A DNA stretch of 64,000 nucleotides. Source: Pseudomonas endophytica (lineage in GTDB: Bacteria; Pseudomonadota; Gammaproteobacteria; Pseudomonadales; Pseudomonadaceae). The position numbers and the translations under genes were made by a program. The stretch spans positions 1 to 64,000 of the forward strand of contig NZ_LLWH01000165.1 in the NCBI RefSeq assembly GCF_001411475.1. Direction: 5' to 3'. Below the pieces are notes generated by a model that saw only the letters and a list, made by a program, of their open reading frames with translations, ran no database searches and was not told where the DNA came from. Of this stretch, positions 18,943 through 27,531 are shown piece by piece (positions within the stretch are counted from its first letter, which is position 1; the number at the start of each line of letters is the position of its first letter).

Positions 18943-19692
18943 ATGGACAGCACTGGCAACACGATTCTGGTTACGGGCGCCACCTCAGGGATTGGCCTCG
19001 GTCTAGCGCTTAGGCTGCATAAGGCGGGCAATAAAGTCATTGTTGCCGGGCGTCGCCAAGCGCTGCTCGATAAGATTACGACCGAGCATCCAGGTATTGA
19101 ATCCGTATTGCTGGACGTCAGCGATCCGCAGGCCATCCAGCGCAGCAGTGAAGCGCTCTCGGTCAGCCATCCTAATCTGAACGTGTTGATTAACAACGCT
19201 GGGGTCATAGACTGGGAGGATCTGACGAATCCGGACAGTTTGGCTACCGCCGAAGCTATCGTTACCACCAACTTACTGGGCACGATTCGCATGGTGTATG
19301 CCTTTACTCCCCATCTGATCAAGCAGCCCAACGCAACAATCATCAATGTCAGCTCTTCACTGGCATTTGTTCCGCTGCCAGCCACCCCCACTTATTGCGC
19401 GTCCAAAGCGGCCGTACATTCGTTTACTCAGAGCCTTCGCGTTCAGCTAGAAGACACCTCGATCGAGGTTGTCGAGCTTGCTCCACCGGCGGTCCGCACC
19501 ACGTTGCTGGGGCAGGAAACCGACGAGCAGGCCATGCCGTTGGAGGCCTTTTTGGATGAGATTTTCGAATTGCTCAACACCACTCCAACCCCAAGCGAAC
19601 TGGTGGTCGAACGCACCAAGCCATTGCGGTTTGCAGAAGCAAACGGCTCACACGCTGAAGTGTTGAGAAAGCTAACCGAGTACAAGCCTTAA
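18943..19692 (+). CDS. Short-chain dehydrogenase/reductase (DltE-like)
   Basis: 249 residues. Rossmann cofactor motif TGATSGIG is near residue 11, followed by NNAGV. The catalytic serine is in INVSSSLAFVPLP, and YCASK supplies Tyr and Lys. The insertion after YCASK and the VVELAPPAVRTTLL segment resemble the DltE/YlaK-type SDR group. The ATG at 18943 follows a strong AGGGAG site. An in-frame ATG at 18817 is rejected. The substrate is unknown. The adjacent LysR stub may be the remains of its own regulator. Confidence 0.85.
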   Translation: MDSTGNTILVTGATSGIGLGLALRLHKAGNKVIVAGRRQALLDKITTEHPGIESVLLDVSDPQAIQRSSEALSVSHPNLNVLINNAGVIDWEDLTNPDSLATAEAIVTTNLLGTIRMVYAFTPHLIKQPNATIINVSSSLAFVPLPATPTYCASKAAVHSFTQSLRVQLEDTSIEVVELAPPAVRTTLLGQETDEQAMPLEAFLDEIFELLNTTPTPSELVVERTKPLRFAEANGSHAEVLRKLTEYKP

Positions 19693-19753
19693 ATAGACTG
19701 ACGCCAATGCTGTGCGCCTAGAGCGCACTGACATGCGCCCGGTTGGCTCCAGT

Positions 19754-20773
19754 TCAATGGGTTTCTGGCAAACCTGCGTGTGCCTTGGAGCTGGCAATTG
19801 AGAGTTCCCTGGGCAGTCTGGCGCCATTTTTGGCGGCAAGGATCTCGGCCATGACGCTGACGGCGATCTCCGCCGGTGTTTTGCTGCCAATGTAAATGCC
19901 AATCGGCCCGTGCAGACGCTCAAGTGACGCCTGGGTTTCACCAAAATGTTCGATCAGACGTTCGCGGCGTAACTGGCTGTTGCGCCTAGAACCGATAGCG
20001 CCGATGTAAAACGCCGGGCTGTGAAGGGCTTCGAGCAGTGCAAGGTCGTCAAGTTTAGGGTCATGGCTCAGGGCGACAATGCAGGTTCGCAGATCGACCG
20101 CAAAATCGCGGACGACGTCATCGGGCATACCAACAATGCACTCCACGCCGCTCACCGCCCACGTCTCGATGTACTCAGGGCGTGGGTCGCACACAGCCAC
20201 TTTAAAGCCGTTGAACAGGGCCATGCAGGCCAAATACTCGGCCAGTGCACCTGCACCTATCATCAACATCCGATACCCCGGCCCCAGCGTGTTGATCATG
20301 TATTGGCCGTCGAAACTGAATTGCTCCGGCGCTGCCGTGGCTTCGAGCGTAACCGTGTTGGACTGCAACGCTAAGCAACGACGCATCAAGCGCCCAGCAT
20401 CTAACTGCACCAACACGTCCTCAAGCGACTGCCAAGACGGACTGAACTCCAGAATCAACTCAAGCGTGCCGCCACAGGGCAAGCCAAAACGATGAGCTTC
20501 ATCAGCACTGACGCCATAGCGCACCACTTCGGGAGCGCCGTCTGTTAACCCGTTCCCACCATGAACAGTCGTGTAGCGATGAATCAAGTCGTCCTCGATG
20601 CAACCACCAGACACGCTGCCCACTACTCGGCCGTCATTGCGCAAGGCCATCATCGAACCGACCGGACGCGGTGAAGACCCCCATGTACGCGCCACAGTGG
20701 CGAGCAGCACGCACTCTCCAGCGGCGAGCCAGTCCCGCGCAGTGCGCAGGACCAGCAGGTCGATGCTTTCCAT
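19754..20773 (-). CDS. XdhC/CoxF family molybdenum-cofactor insertion and maturation protein
   Basis: 339 residues. The N-terminal XdhC/CoxI domain contains TWGSSPRPVGSMMAL and VGSVSGGCIEDDLI. The C-terminal XdhC Rossmann domain contains GAGALAEYLACMALFNGFKVAVCDPRPEY in pieces, and the closing GAIGSRRNSQLRRERL and PIGIYIGSKTPAEIAVSVMAEIL motifs. The family binds molybdenum cofactor, helps sulfurate it and inserts it into xanthine-dehydrogenase-type enzymes. It is the last gene of the minus-strand operon beginning at 24862 and presumably matures the 22155 protein. Confidence 0.9.
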   Translation of the reverse strand: MESIDLLVLRTARDWLAAGECVLLATVARTWGSSPRPVGSMMALRNDGRVVGSVSGGCIEDDLIHRYTTVHGGNGLTDGAPEVVRYGVSADEAHRFGLPCGGTLELILEFSPSWQSLEDVLVQLDAGRLMRRCLALQSNTVTLEATAAPEQFSFDGQYMINTLGPGYRMLMIGAGALAEYLACMALFNGFKVAVCDPRPEYIETWAVSGVECIVGMPDDVVRDFAVDLRTCIVALSHDPKLDDLALLEALHSPAFYIGAIGSRRNSQLRRERLIEHFGETQASLERLHGPIGIYIGSKTPAEIAVSVMAEILAAKNGARLPRELSIASSKAHAGLPETH

Positions 20774-20784
20774 TAAGCTCTCCT

Positions 20785-22137
20785 CTAGCGCATGTGCAGA
20801 ATGATCGGGCTGCTGCTGGCCGGATCGGTTTTGTCTCGTAGCTCGCTCACTGCTTTCGCCTCAACAGGATCCGCGTGATTGCCCCACGTGCTACGCACGA
20901 ACGTCAGCACGTCAGCGATCTGTTGATCCGACAAATGCTCACGGAAGGCGGGCATCCGATAGGCGTCGGGGACTCCCGCGGCCACGATACGTTGCGAACC
21001 ATTCAGGGTTATGTTGATCGCCGAAGCGCTCTCTTTGGCCAACGAGGAAGTTGCCCCTGCCAATGGAGGCATCCAATCAGGTTGCCCCTTGCCGTCTTGG
21101 CCATGACACGAGGCGCAGTGGGTCACGTAGGTGTGAGCACCCGGTGTGTCCAGTTGCGTCACAGCACTGGCCTCTTGATACTGCCAAGGTGCTCCGTCGC
21201 GCTGCCGATCACCCGGCAACGACTTCAGATAACGCGCGATGGCGGCCAAATCCTCATCACTCATGAACTGTGTGGAGTTATTGAACGCTTCGGTCATAGA
21301 GCCGTAGACCACCGCATGGCTGTTGCGACCGGTTTTGAGGAACTGCACAATTTGCGGTTCGCTCCAGCGGCCCAACCCCGTGTTGTGATCATCTCGCAGG
21401 CTTGGTGCATACCAGCCGTCTAGCAAGGCTCCGGCGAGGAATGGTTTACCCGACTCATCCAGTGCTTTCTCATTGAACGCCAAACCGCGCGGGGTGTGGC
21501 AACTGCCGCAGTGCCCTGCCCCTTGAACCAAGTAAGCGCCGCGGTTCCACACGGGGTCTTGATTGGTATTGGCCACATAAGGCTGGTCGTCTACAAACAC
21601 GCCATTCCACACCGCAATCGGCCAGCGCAGGTTCAGCGGCCAAGGAATTGAACTCGGGATGTTCGCCTGATTGACCGGCGCTACACCCTTCATAAAGAAC
21701 GCATACAGCGCACGTACGTCGTCGTCACTGAGCTTGGCGTACGAGGGATAAGGCATAGCCGGGTACAAACGACGGCCCTCAGGCGCCACACCATGGCGCA
21801 CGGCGCGATCGAAGTCCGCCAAGCTGTAGCGACCAATGCCGGTGTCAGGGTCGGGGGTGATGTTTGTGGCATGAATTGCACCCAACGGCGTGGCCATTTC
21901 CAGACCGCCAGCAAAGGGGGCACCGCCAGGCACGCTGTGACAAGCCACGCAATCGCTGAGCCTGGCGACGTATTCGCCGCGAGTAACCAGCGCCGGGGCG
22001 ATATCAGCCACGGCGATTGGATCGTTTTCAAGGCGCGAGTCAGGCTCGCGAGTGACATACCAGGCCAGTAGACCTGCCGCGACTAAGCACGGCACGGCCA
22101 GCCAGCCAGCGGCTCTTACGAATCGGCTGTTATTCAT
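20785..22137 (-). CDS. Three-haem cytochrome c, electron acceptor of the molybdenum hydroxylase
   Basis: 450 residues with an N-terminal membrane anchor (WLAVPCLVAAGLLAWYV) and three CxxCH haem sites: CVACH, CGSCH and CASCH. This is the arrangement of the cytochrome subunits of periplasmic alcohol, aldehyde and gluconate dehydrogenases. It lies 17 bases downstream of the molybdenum subunit gene and most likely passes its electrons to the respiratory chain. In nicotinate dehydrogenase of Pseudomonas the cytochrome domains are fused to the Mo subunit. Here they are separate. Confidence 0.9.
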   Translation of the reverse strand: MNNSRFVRAAGWLAVPCLVAAGLLAWYVTREPDSRLENDPIAVADIAPALVTRGEYVARLSDCVACHSVPGGAPFAGGLEMATPLGAIHATNITPDPDTGIGRYSLADFDRAVRHGVAPEGRRLYPAMPYPSYAKLSDDDVRALYAFFMKGVAPVNQANIPSSIPWPLNLRWPIAVWNGVFVDDQPYVANTNQDPVWNRGAYLVQGAGHCGSCHTPRGLAFNEKALDESGKPFLAGALLDGWYAPSLRDDHNTGLGRWSEPQIVQFLKTGRNSHAVVYGSMTEAFNNSTQFMSDEDLAAIARYLKSLPGDRQRDGAPWQYQEASAVTQLDTPGAHTYVTHCASCHGQDGKGQPDWMPPLAGATSSLAKESASAINITLNGSQRIVAAGVPDAYRMPAFREHLSDQQIADVLTFVRSTWGNHADPVEAKAVSELRDKTDPASSSPIILHMR

Positions 22138-22154
22138 GGAGGCTCCGGCGCTGA

Positions 22155-24407
22155 TTAAGTGAAGGTATGACGGCTCATGGGCAAGCTGCGAATCCGCTGG
22201 CCTGTCAACGCCGCCACCGCATTCGCCACGGCAGGCGCAACAGCTGGCAGCGGTGGTTCACCGATACCGCCCATTTTTTCCCCGCTCTCGACGATCCGCA
22301 CGTGCACCCTCGCCATCCGCGCAGGCGGCAGAATCGGGTACAAGTCGTAATTACGGGCGCGGGGTTTGCCATCTATCCACACCGCTTCCTCCACCAAGGT
22401 CTGAGACAGACCCAACGCCACCGCGCCATTGACCTGAGCGTCGACAATCGCCGGGTTGACGATGCTGCCAGGGTCAATGGCTTGCCAAATGTCATGCACC
22501 TTGACCTGCCCGTTCTCAATTGACACCTCGGCGATCACCGCAGTCTGCGTGCCGAATGGCGACGCCATCGCCACGCCGCGTGCCCGCTTCGTTCCGTCCT
22601 CTGCGGTAAACGGCCCACGCTTCCAGCCTCCCGATAAGTCACCTACTGCTTGCAACAATGTTGTAAGACGCTTGTTATCTCGCAGCATGTGTAGGCGCAG
22701 CTCGAACGGATCCTTGCCGCCCTTGTCAGCCAACTCGTCAAGGAATGACTCATAGAAAAAATCGTTAAGCGAGTTACCCACTGAACGCCAATACCCCAGC
22801 ATGGCTGGGCCTTTCACATAAATCTGGGCGATCCGTTTATTAGGGAAAGCGTAAGCCTTGCCGGTCAGCCCCTCAAGTGCAGTAGGGTCGAGCTTTTCAC
22901 CCTGTTTGCCCGCGATGGCCTCAGTGGGGCCTTCAGTAGCACTGATCGCCTCGATTGCCACAGGCCAGCCGTCATTATCCAGCGCACCGCGAAAGTTAAC
23001 CGACGCCACAGGGCGAAGCACATCCCGCAGAAACTCCTCTTCACGGCTCCAGATCATTTTGACCGGGCGCCCAACCGCTTTGGCCAGCGTGATGGCCTGC
23101 GGATAAGGGCTGGCGGAGTCATAGAGAAAGTGCCGACCAAAGAACCCACCCAGCAATGGCGAGTGCAGGTTAATTTGCGACGGGTCAAGGCCCGTACGTT
23201 TGGCAATATCAGCACGGTACATATCAGGCGCCTGATTAGGTAGCCAGATATCAAGAGAACCGTCCGGGTTGAAACGCGCCAATGCGGATGGCGGCTCCAG
23301 TTGACCGTGGTTCAGGTACTGGTTGTGATACGTGGCGTCGACACGGTTTTTGGCATCAGCCAGACTCGCGGCGACGTCGCCCTCATTTTCATCATCGCGC
23401 ACCGGTCCTTTTTCAGCGGCCAGTCGCTTGAAATAGGCATCGCTGGAAAAATCTGCGGGCATTATCCGCACGTTGCTCTCCGGGCCAGGCTCTTGCCAGT
23501 CAACTTGAATCGCCTCGACCGCACGTTTTGCGTGCCACCAGCGTTCTGCGACGACAGCAACTGCGCCGGGAAGGCGATGCACAGAATGCACGCCCTTCAT
23601 GGCCTTCACCTGATCTTCGTTGCGCAGATTGCCCACGGTCATGCCCAAGCGCGGGGCATGCTGGACGGCGGCGTGCAGCATGTCATCGACCTTCAGATCA
23701 ATGCAGTAGAGCGCCTTGCCAGTGGATTTGTCATAGGCGTCCAAGCGTTTAACCGGCTTGCCGATCCAACGGAACTGGCTCGGGTCCCGGAGCTTAACGC
23801 TGGCTGGATCGGGTACCGGCAGATCTAGTGCATGCTCGGCCAACTCACCATAGGCTACCGAACGGCCCGACGCGGCATGCACCACCCGGCCGGGTTCGGT
23901 GGTCAATTCGCTCACCGGCACCCCAAGCTTTTGCGCGCCTGCTTGCAGCAGCATGGCGCGGGCAAGGGCGCCAAGGCGGCGCATCACCGGATACCCCATG
24001 CGCACCGACATACTGCCACCGGTGATGCGCATCCCATTGGGCAACACCACATAAGCTTCACCCGGCGGCGCGGCTTCGACCAAGAAGGTGTCTGGGTCGG
24101 CGTCCAGTTCTTCACCGACAATCTGCGCCATGGCAGTGAAGGTGCCCTGCCCACCTTCCATAAATGGGCACAACAAGCGCACGCGGTTGTCAGGGCGGAT
24201 CTCAAGAAACGCGGGTACTTGGGTGCCGAGTTCGGCTGGGCCAGAGGCCGTTGCCGCCTGCACCCGGGTAGACCCAAGCGGGAGCCCGAAACCGAGTACC
24301 AAGGCACCCACAGCGGTGCCGGTTAGAAAACGCCGACGGGAGACATTAATCGGGTCACTCAGCGTAAACGCAGAGGCCTCAGAGGCAGGATCAATACGCA
24401 CTTTCAT
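22155..24407 (-). CDS. Xanthine dehydrogenase family molybdopterin-binding subunit (Tat-exported, isoquinoline 1-oxidoreductase beta-like)
   Basis: 750 residues. A Tat signal SRRRFLTG with a hydrophobic stretch sits at residues 25-55, so the enzyme works in the periplasm. The body has the two-part molybdopterin-binding domain: an N-terminal a/b hammerhead segment near LDAYDKSTGKALYCIDL, GGFFGRHFLYDSASPYPQA, and the C-terminal GGIGEPPLPAVAPAVANA loop with the conserved glutamate that activates the Mo site. Such enzymes hydroxylate N-heterocycles or oxidise aldehydes. The start at 24407 overlaps the 2Fe-2S subunit stop (TGATG). The substrate is unknown, but N-heterocycle oxidation would fit region 1. 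Confidence 0.88.
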   Translation of the reverse strand: MKVRIDPASEASAFTLSDPINVSRRRFLTGTAVGALVLGFGLPLGSTRVQAATASGPAELGTQVPAFLEIRPDNRVRLLCPFMEGGQGTFTAMAQIVGEELDADPDTFLVEAAPPGEAYVVLPNGMRITGGSMSVRMGYPVMRRLGALARAMLLQAGAQKLGVPVSELTTEPGRVVHAASGRSVAYGELAEHALDLPVPDPASVKLRDPSQFRWIGKPVKRLDAYDKSTGKALYCIDLKVDDMLHAAVQHAPRLGMTVGNLRNEDQVKAMKGVHSVHRLPGAVAVVAERWWHAKRAVEAIQVDWQEPGPESNVRIMPADFSSDAYFKRLAAEKGPVRDDENEGDVAASLADAKNRVDATYHNQYLNHGQLEPPSALARFNPDGSLDIWLPNQAPDMYRADIAKRTGLDPSQINLHSPLLGGFFGRHFLYDSASPYPQAITLAKAVGRPVKMIWSREEEFLRDVLRPVASVNFRGALDNDGWPVAIEAISATEGPTEAIAGKQGEKLDPTALEGLTGKAYAFPNKRIAQIYVKGPAMLGYWRSVGNSLNDFFYESFLDELADKGGKDPFELRLHMLRDNKRLTTLLQAVGDLSGGWKRGPFTAEDGTKRARGVAMASPFGTQTAVIAEVSIENGQVKVHDIWQAIDPGSIVNPAIVDAQVNGAVALGLSQTLVEEAVWIDGKPRARNYDLYPILPPARMARVHVRIVESGEKMGGIGEPPLPAVAPAVANAVAALTGQRIRSLPMSRHTFT

Positions 24408-24862
24408 CACGCGTCTCCCTTGCCAGCCAGCTCATGAACGGCGGCATGGATCGCATTGTAAGTGCCGCAGCGACACAGATTGATCATCGCGGCCTCGATC
24501 TGTGCATCACTGGGTGTCGGGTTGTGCTTAAGCAGCGCGGTGGCAGCCATGACCTGCCCAGACTGGCAATAACCACACTGGGCAACTTGCTTGTCGATCC
24601 ACGCGGCTACGACCCGTTTACCCACGTCATCGGCCTCAATGGCCTCGATGGTAGTGACCTCTCGACCGACGACACCTGCCACTGGGGTCACGCACGCGCG
24701 CACCACATGGCCGTCCACCAGCACTGAGCAGGCGCCACATTGCGCCAGCCCGCAGCCGTACTTGGTGCCGGTCATGCCCAAGTCATCGCGGATGACCCAC
24801 AGCAAGGGCGTATCAGCGTCGGCATCGACCTGATAGGTCTTCTGGTTAATTCTTAGTTCCAT
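24407..24862 (-). CDS. (2Fe-2S)-binding subunit of the molybdenum hydroxylase
   Basis: 151 residues with two [2Fe-2S] clusters. The plant-ferredoxin-type site is CGLAQCGACSV plus a following cysteine (VRACVTPV), and the second site is CGYCQSGQ with CRC near the C terminus. The length equals that of the small subunits of isoquinoline 1-oxidoreductase and nicotinate dehydrogenase. It carries no signal peptide and is probably co-exported with the Tat-targeted large subunit. It is the first gene of a four-gene operon. The 374-base gap upstream (24863-25236) separates it from a divergent MFS gene. I see no gene or clear operator there. Confidence 0.9.
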   Translation of the reverse strand: MELRINQKTYQVDADADTPLLWVIRDDLGMTGTKYGCGLAQCGACSVLVDGHVVRACVTPVAGVVGREVTTIEAIEADDVGKRVVAAWIDKQVAQCGYCQSGQVMAATALLKHNPTPSDAQIEAAMINLCRCGTYNAIHAAVHELAGKGDA

Positions 24863-25236
24863 GGTTCACCTGCTAAATCATCGGTCGATGTGCATTGTTA
24901 TTAACAGTGGGACGCAGCGAGGCGAATCACCGGCGAAGCGTGTTGTGTGGCTTAGCTGACGGCGCTGTCGCGCAGCGCGCACGTGCTCATCGGACTTTAG
25001 TCCGTTGAGCAGGGGTTTTCTATCCACCTCCCTGCAGGTTCATAGGAATAGGCAAGTATTCCAGCGCAATGAACTAGAGCAGAGGCAGACCGACCCGCAG
25101 AATGTGTCGAACTGTAACAAGAGAACCTAAAGCCACGGCTTAGTTCAGGTCGCCCAAAAAGCCACAACCTTGTTAAGCCCTGCGGCTCTCTTGCCGGGTG
25201 TCCCATCCTTACGTTTACGCAAGACAGGTAGTGTCT

Positions 25237-26433
25237 ATGACCTCTCGTTCAACTCAAAAAAATGGCTGGAGCGCCGTACTGGCCATGTCGTTGGCCGCAT
25301 TCGCTTTGGTCGCATCAGAATTCATGCCGGTCAGTTTACTGACCCCCATCGCAGCCGAACTGCACATCACCGAAGGTCAGGCAGGCCAAGGCATTTCCGT
25401 GTCCGGTGCCTTCGCGCTGATCACCAGCCTATTGATTGCAAAGATCGCCGTTCGCGTGGAGCGCAAAAAGCTGCTGCTGTCTTTAACTGCGCTGATGATC
25501 GTGTCAGGCACCGTCGTCGCCCTCGCCCCAGGCTACCCTTCCTTCATGTTTGGGCGTGCCTTGATCGGTATCGCTATCGGTGGTTTCTGGTCATTGTCCG
25601 CAGCGACCGCCATGCGCCTGGTGCCGCCTCATCAAGTTTCCAGAGCGCTGGCCATCGTCAATGGCGGTAACGCGCTGGCAACTGTTATCGCAGCCCCAGC
25701 TGGCAGTTTTCTGGGCTCGCTGATTGGCTGGCGTGGGGCATTTATGTGCGTAGTGCCCGTCGCAGCGCTTGCGGCGGTATGGCTGCTGATCAGCATGCCG
25801 TCCTTTAAAGATGAACGCTCTTCTGGCAGTGGCAACGCTTTACAGCTCATCAAGCGCTTGCCTGTCGCGCTAGGAATGATCGCTGTCAGCGCCTTTTTTA
25901 TGGGGCAGTTCATGCTATTCACTTACCTGCGCCCATTTCTTGAAGCCGTTACTGGTGTCAGCGTTTCAACCCTGTCACTGATGCTGCTGGGCTTGGGGCT
26001 TGCAGGTTTTGTCGGGACGTTTCTGATCGAACGGTTTATCAAAAATGGCCTCTACCTCACGCTAACCGTTATCCCTTTGATAATGGCGGCCATCGCGCTG
26101 GCTCTGGTCAACTTCGGCTCATCGACGCTGTTAACCGCCGTACTGCTTGGGCTGTGGGGGCTGGTTGCGACGGCGGCTCCGGTGGGGTGGTGGACGTGGA
26201 TGGCAAAAACCCTGCCCGATGATGCTGAAGCCGGTGGCGGTTTACTGGTGGCCATTGTCCAACTGGCCATCGCAGGCGGGGCAATCGTTGGCGGCTTGGC
26301 ATTTGACTTGAGCGGCTATAAAGCGACCTTCGAACTGAGCGCAGCCGTGTTGGTTGCGGGGGCTGCACTCGCTTTGTTAGCAGGTCGCAGTGCAACTCAA
26401 GCTCACCGGCCTGAGTCGCGTGCGACAGCCTGA
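25237..26433 (+). CDS. MFS transporter, DHA1 family (NepI/AraJ-like exporter)
   Basis: 398 residues with about twelve membrane segments. It shows the DHA1 pieces LVASEFMPVSLLTPIAAEL in the first helix, the RALIGIAIGGFWSLSAATAMRLVP loop (in pieces) and GSFLGSLIGWRGAF. The nearest named families are NepI (purine ribonucleoside efflux) and AraJ (sugar efflux). The ATG at 25237 follows an AGGTAG site. A GTG at 25198 is rejected. The gene is divergent from the molybdenum hydroxylase operon and might export a substrate or product of that enzyme. This is only a guess from position. Confidence 0.82.
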   Translation: MTSRSTQKNGWSAVLAMSLAAFALVASEFMPVSLLTPIAAELHITEGQAGQGISVSGAFALITSLLIAKIAVRVERKKLLLSLTALMIVSGTVVALAPGYPSFMFGRALIGIAIGGFWSLSAATAMRLVPPHQVSRALAIVNGGNALATVIAAPAGSFLGSLIGWRGAFMCVVPVAALAAVWLLISMPSFKDERSSGSGNALQLIKRLPVALGMIAVSAFFMGQFMLFTYLRPFLEAVTGVSVSTLSLMLLGLGLAGFVGTFLIERFIKNGLYLTLTVIPLIMAAIALALVNFGSSTLLTAVLLGLWGLVATAAPVGWWTWMAKTLPDDAEAGGGLLVAIVQLAIAGGAIVGGLAFDLSGYKATFELSAAVLVAGAALALLAGRSATQAHRPESRATA

Positions 26434-26474
26434 AGGGGTCATAGCCGAGACTTAATAACGCGGGTCGTTTTGCA

Positions 26475-26894
26475 TTAAGCAGGCAACGCAGCGATGGCCT
26501 CGATTTCAAACAACATGCCATCCAGGGCCAAACGCGGCACGGGTATTAGGGTACAGGCCGGTGTCGGTGAGTCACCCCATAGCGCTTGCAGTTGCGCCCC
26601 AAAAATCCCAAGCCGCGCTTGGCTGTGATCAACGATCAATACCGTCAGTTTGGCCACTTGGCTGACCTCGGCGCCGACTGAATGCAGGGCCACCTGCAAA
26701 TTGGACAGCGCTTGGCGAACCTGCTCGGCAAAGTCCGCAGACAGCTGGCCATCGGCAGTTTCCCCGCCTTGACCGGCAATAAATACCAGCCGTGCTCCAG
26801 CGGCGACCTGTGCTACATGGGAGTAACCGTTGGGGCTAGGATCGTAAAGCCCCGCAGGGTTAGACAAGGTCAGCGTGGTCGGGTGCTTTGACAT
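26475..26894 (-). CDS. RidA/YjgF/YER057c family protein
   Basis: 139 residues of the RidA family (reactive enamine/imine deaminases and relatives). Family parts visible are GYSHVAQVAAGARLVFIAGQGG, the FAEQVRQALSNLQVALHSVGA helix and the closing RLALDGMLFEIEAIAAL. The canonical RidA arginine (in PACTRxxV) is replaced: here the sequence reads TPACTLIPVPRLA. It may therefore belong to an Rid branch without deaminase activity. The ATG at 26894 follows AGGAGA. A longer frame to 27059 exists only because it runs through a cyclase gene remnant. Confidence 0.85.
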   Translation of the reverse strand: MSKHPTTLTLSNPAGLYDPSPNGYSHVAQVAAGARLVFIAGQGGETADGQLSADFAEQVRQALSNLQVALHSVGAEVSQVAKLTVLIVDHSQARLGIFGAQLQALWGDSPTPACTLIPVPRLALDGMLFEIEAIAALPA

Positions 26895-26960
26895 GAAAAT
26901 CTCCTGTAAATGTAGCGTCCTGTATTCAGTGGACGGGCAACGCTTTTGGGACAAAATTCT

Positions 26961-27071
26961 AAATTCACCAAGCCAATGACAGCCGTTCCAGGTACTGGCG
27001 TCGAGGCCAAAGTGATTGAGGGCGTCGATATGAGTTGCCATGTGCGCGCACATTAACACCGCCGAGCCGCT
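26961..27071 (-). pseudogene. Remnant of a cyclase-family (kynurenine formamidase-like) gene
   Basis: The minus-strand translation of this stretch includes AHMATHIDALNHFGLD followed by WNG. This is the metal-binding H-x-x-THID-x-x-x-H core of the cyclase family (PF04199). Upstream the frame is closed by a stop at 27074-27072 and downstream the homology ends abruptly, so only about 35 codons survive. It is fused in frame with the RidA gene upstream region, suggesting that a deletion removed the rest. Confidence 0.65.
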
Positions 27072-27193
27072 TTAACGCACGTGCAGGTTCTTTGGCTCAG
27101 TTACCTGCATAGAATAGGTTCGGCAGAATAAATGCTTAATGCCCATAAGAGCTACTGTATTGCCTCCTATTAATGTCGTTGAGAACAAGCTCA

Positions 27194-27205
27194 TGTCGTA
27201 CGACA
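27194..27205. promoter_or_regulatory. Palindrome TGTCGTACGACA
   Basis: A perfect 12-bp palindrome in the region upstream of the first TRAP operon (27072-27420, no gene seen). GntR/FadR-type regulators of sugar-acid uptake bind sites of this kind. No such regulator is adjacent. Confidence 0.4.
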
Positions 27206-27263
27206 ACATATAAAAAAGACTCTTTTAACAGACTTTAACAGCTGTAACTTTAGACTTATAAAT

Positions 27264-27281
27264 TCAACTCACGTGAGTTGA
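27264..27281. promoter_or_regulatory. Palindrome TCAACTCACGTGAGTTGA
   Basis: A perfect 18-bp palindrome about 155 bases upstream of the leader ORF and TRAP operon. It may be an operator or the stem of a structure. It has no T run and so is not a terminator. Confidence 0.45.
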
Positions 27282-27375
27282 TTACTAACTCTTATCTGAT
27301 TGATAAGAAGATTGACTCAGGTTGCAGCGCTAATATCGTTGACATCGGGCGGGCAAGAATTAAGACTCTATTCAG

Positions 27376-27395
27376 GTTATACGACGACGTATAAC
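27376..27395. promoter_or_regulatory. Inverted repeat GTTATACG-N4-CGTATAAC
   Basis: Perfect 8-bp arms around ACGA, 25 bases before the leader ORF start. It is probably an operator of the TRAP operon. Its ACGTATAAC half resembles the TCGTAC half sites at 27194. Confidence 0.5.
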
Positions 27396-27420
27396 TAATA
27401 ATAAAAAGGTGGTCTTACCT

Positions 27421-27531
27421 ATGCTCCGTTTGCATCTTCTTGCAGCGCGCTCCTATCGGATCAACCGCGTTCTTGCGGCAAAACCTCACGTATCCCCTCT
27501 CGCTTATCTGCATCGGGTGCATACATCATGA
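27421..27531 (+). CDS. Putative 36-residue leader peptide overlapping dctQ
   Basis: ATG at 27421 is preceded by a good AAGGTGG site and opens 36 codons (MLRLHLLAARSY... ending RVHTS). The stop overlaps the start of the TRAP small-subunit gene by the arrangement ATGA at 27528-27531. The peptide has no recognisable domain and is basic and leucine-rich. Its position suggests translational coupling, a control often seen for leader peptides, but it could also be chance. It is too short for codon statistics to decide. Confidence 0.35.
   Translation: MLRLHLLAARSYRINRVLAAKPHVSPLAYLHRVHTS

Noticed and set aside
24991..25004. Palindrome CGGACTTTAGTCCG upstream of the MFS gene
   Set aside because: The two 6-base arms leave only a two-base gap, too tight for a hairpin, and there is no matching second site or T tract. 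I could not argue for an operator.
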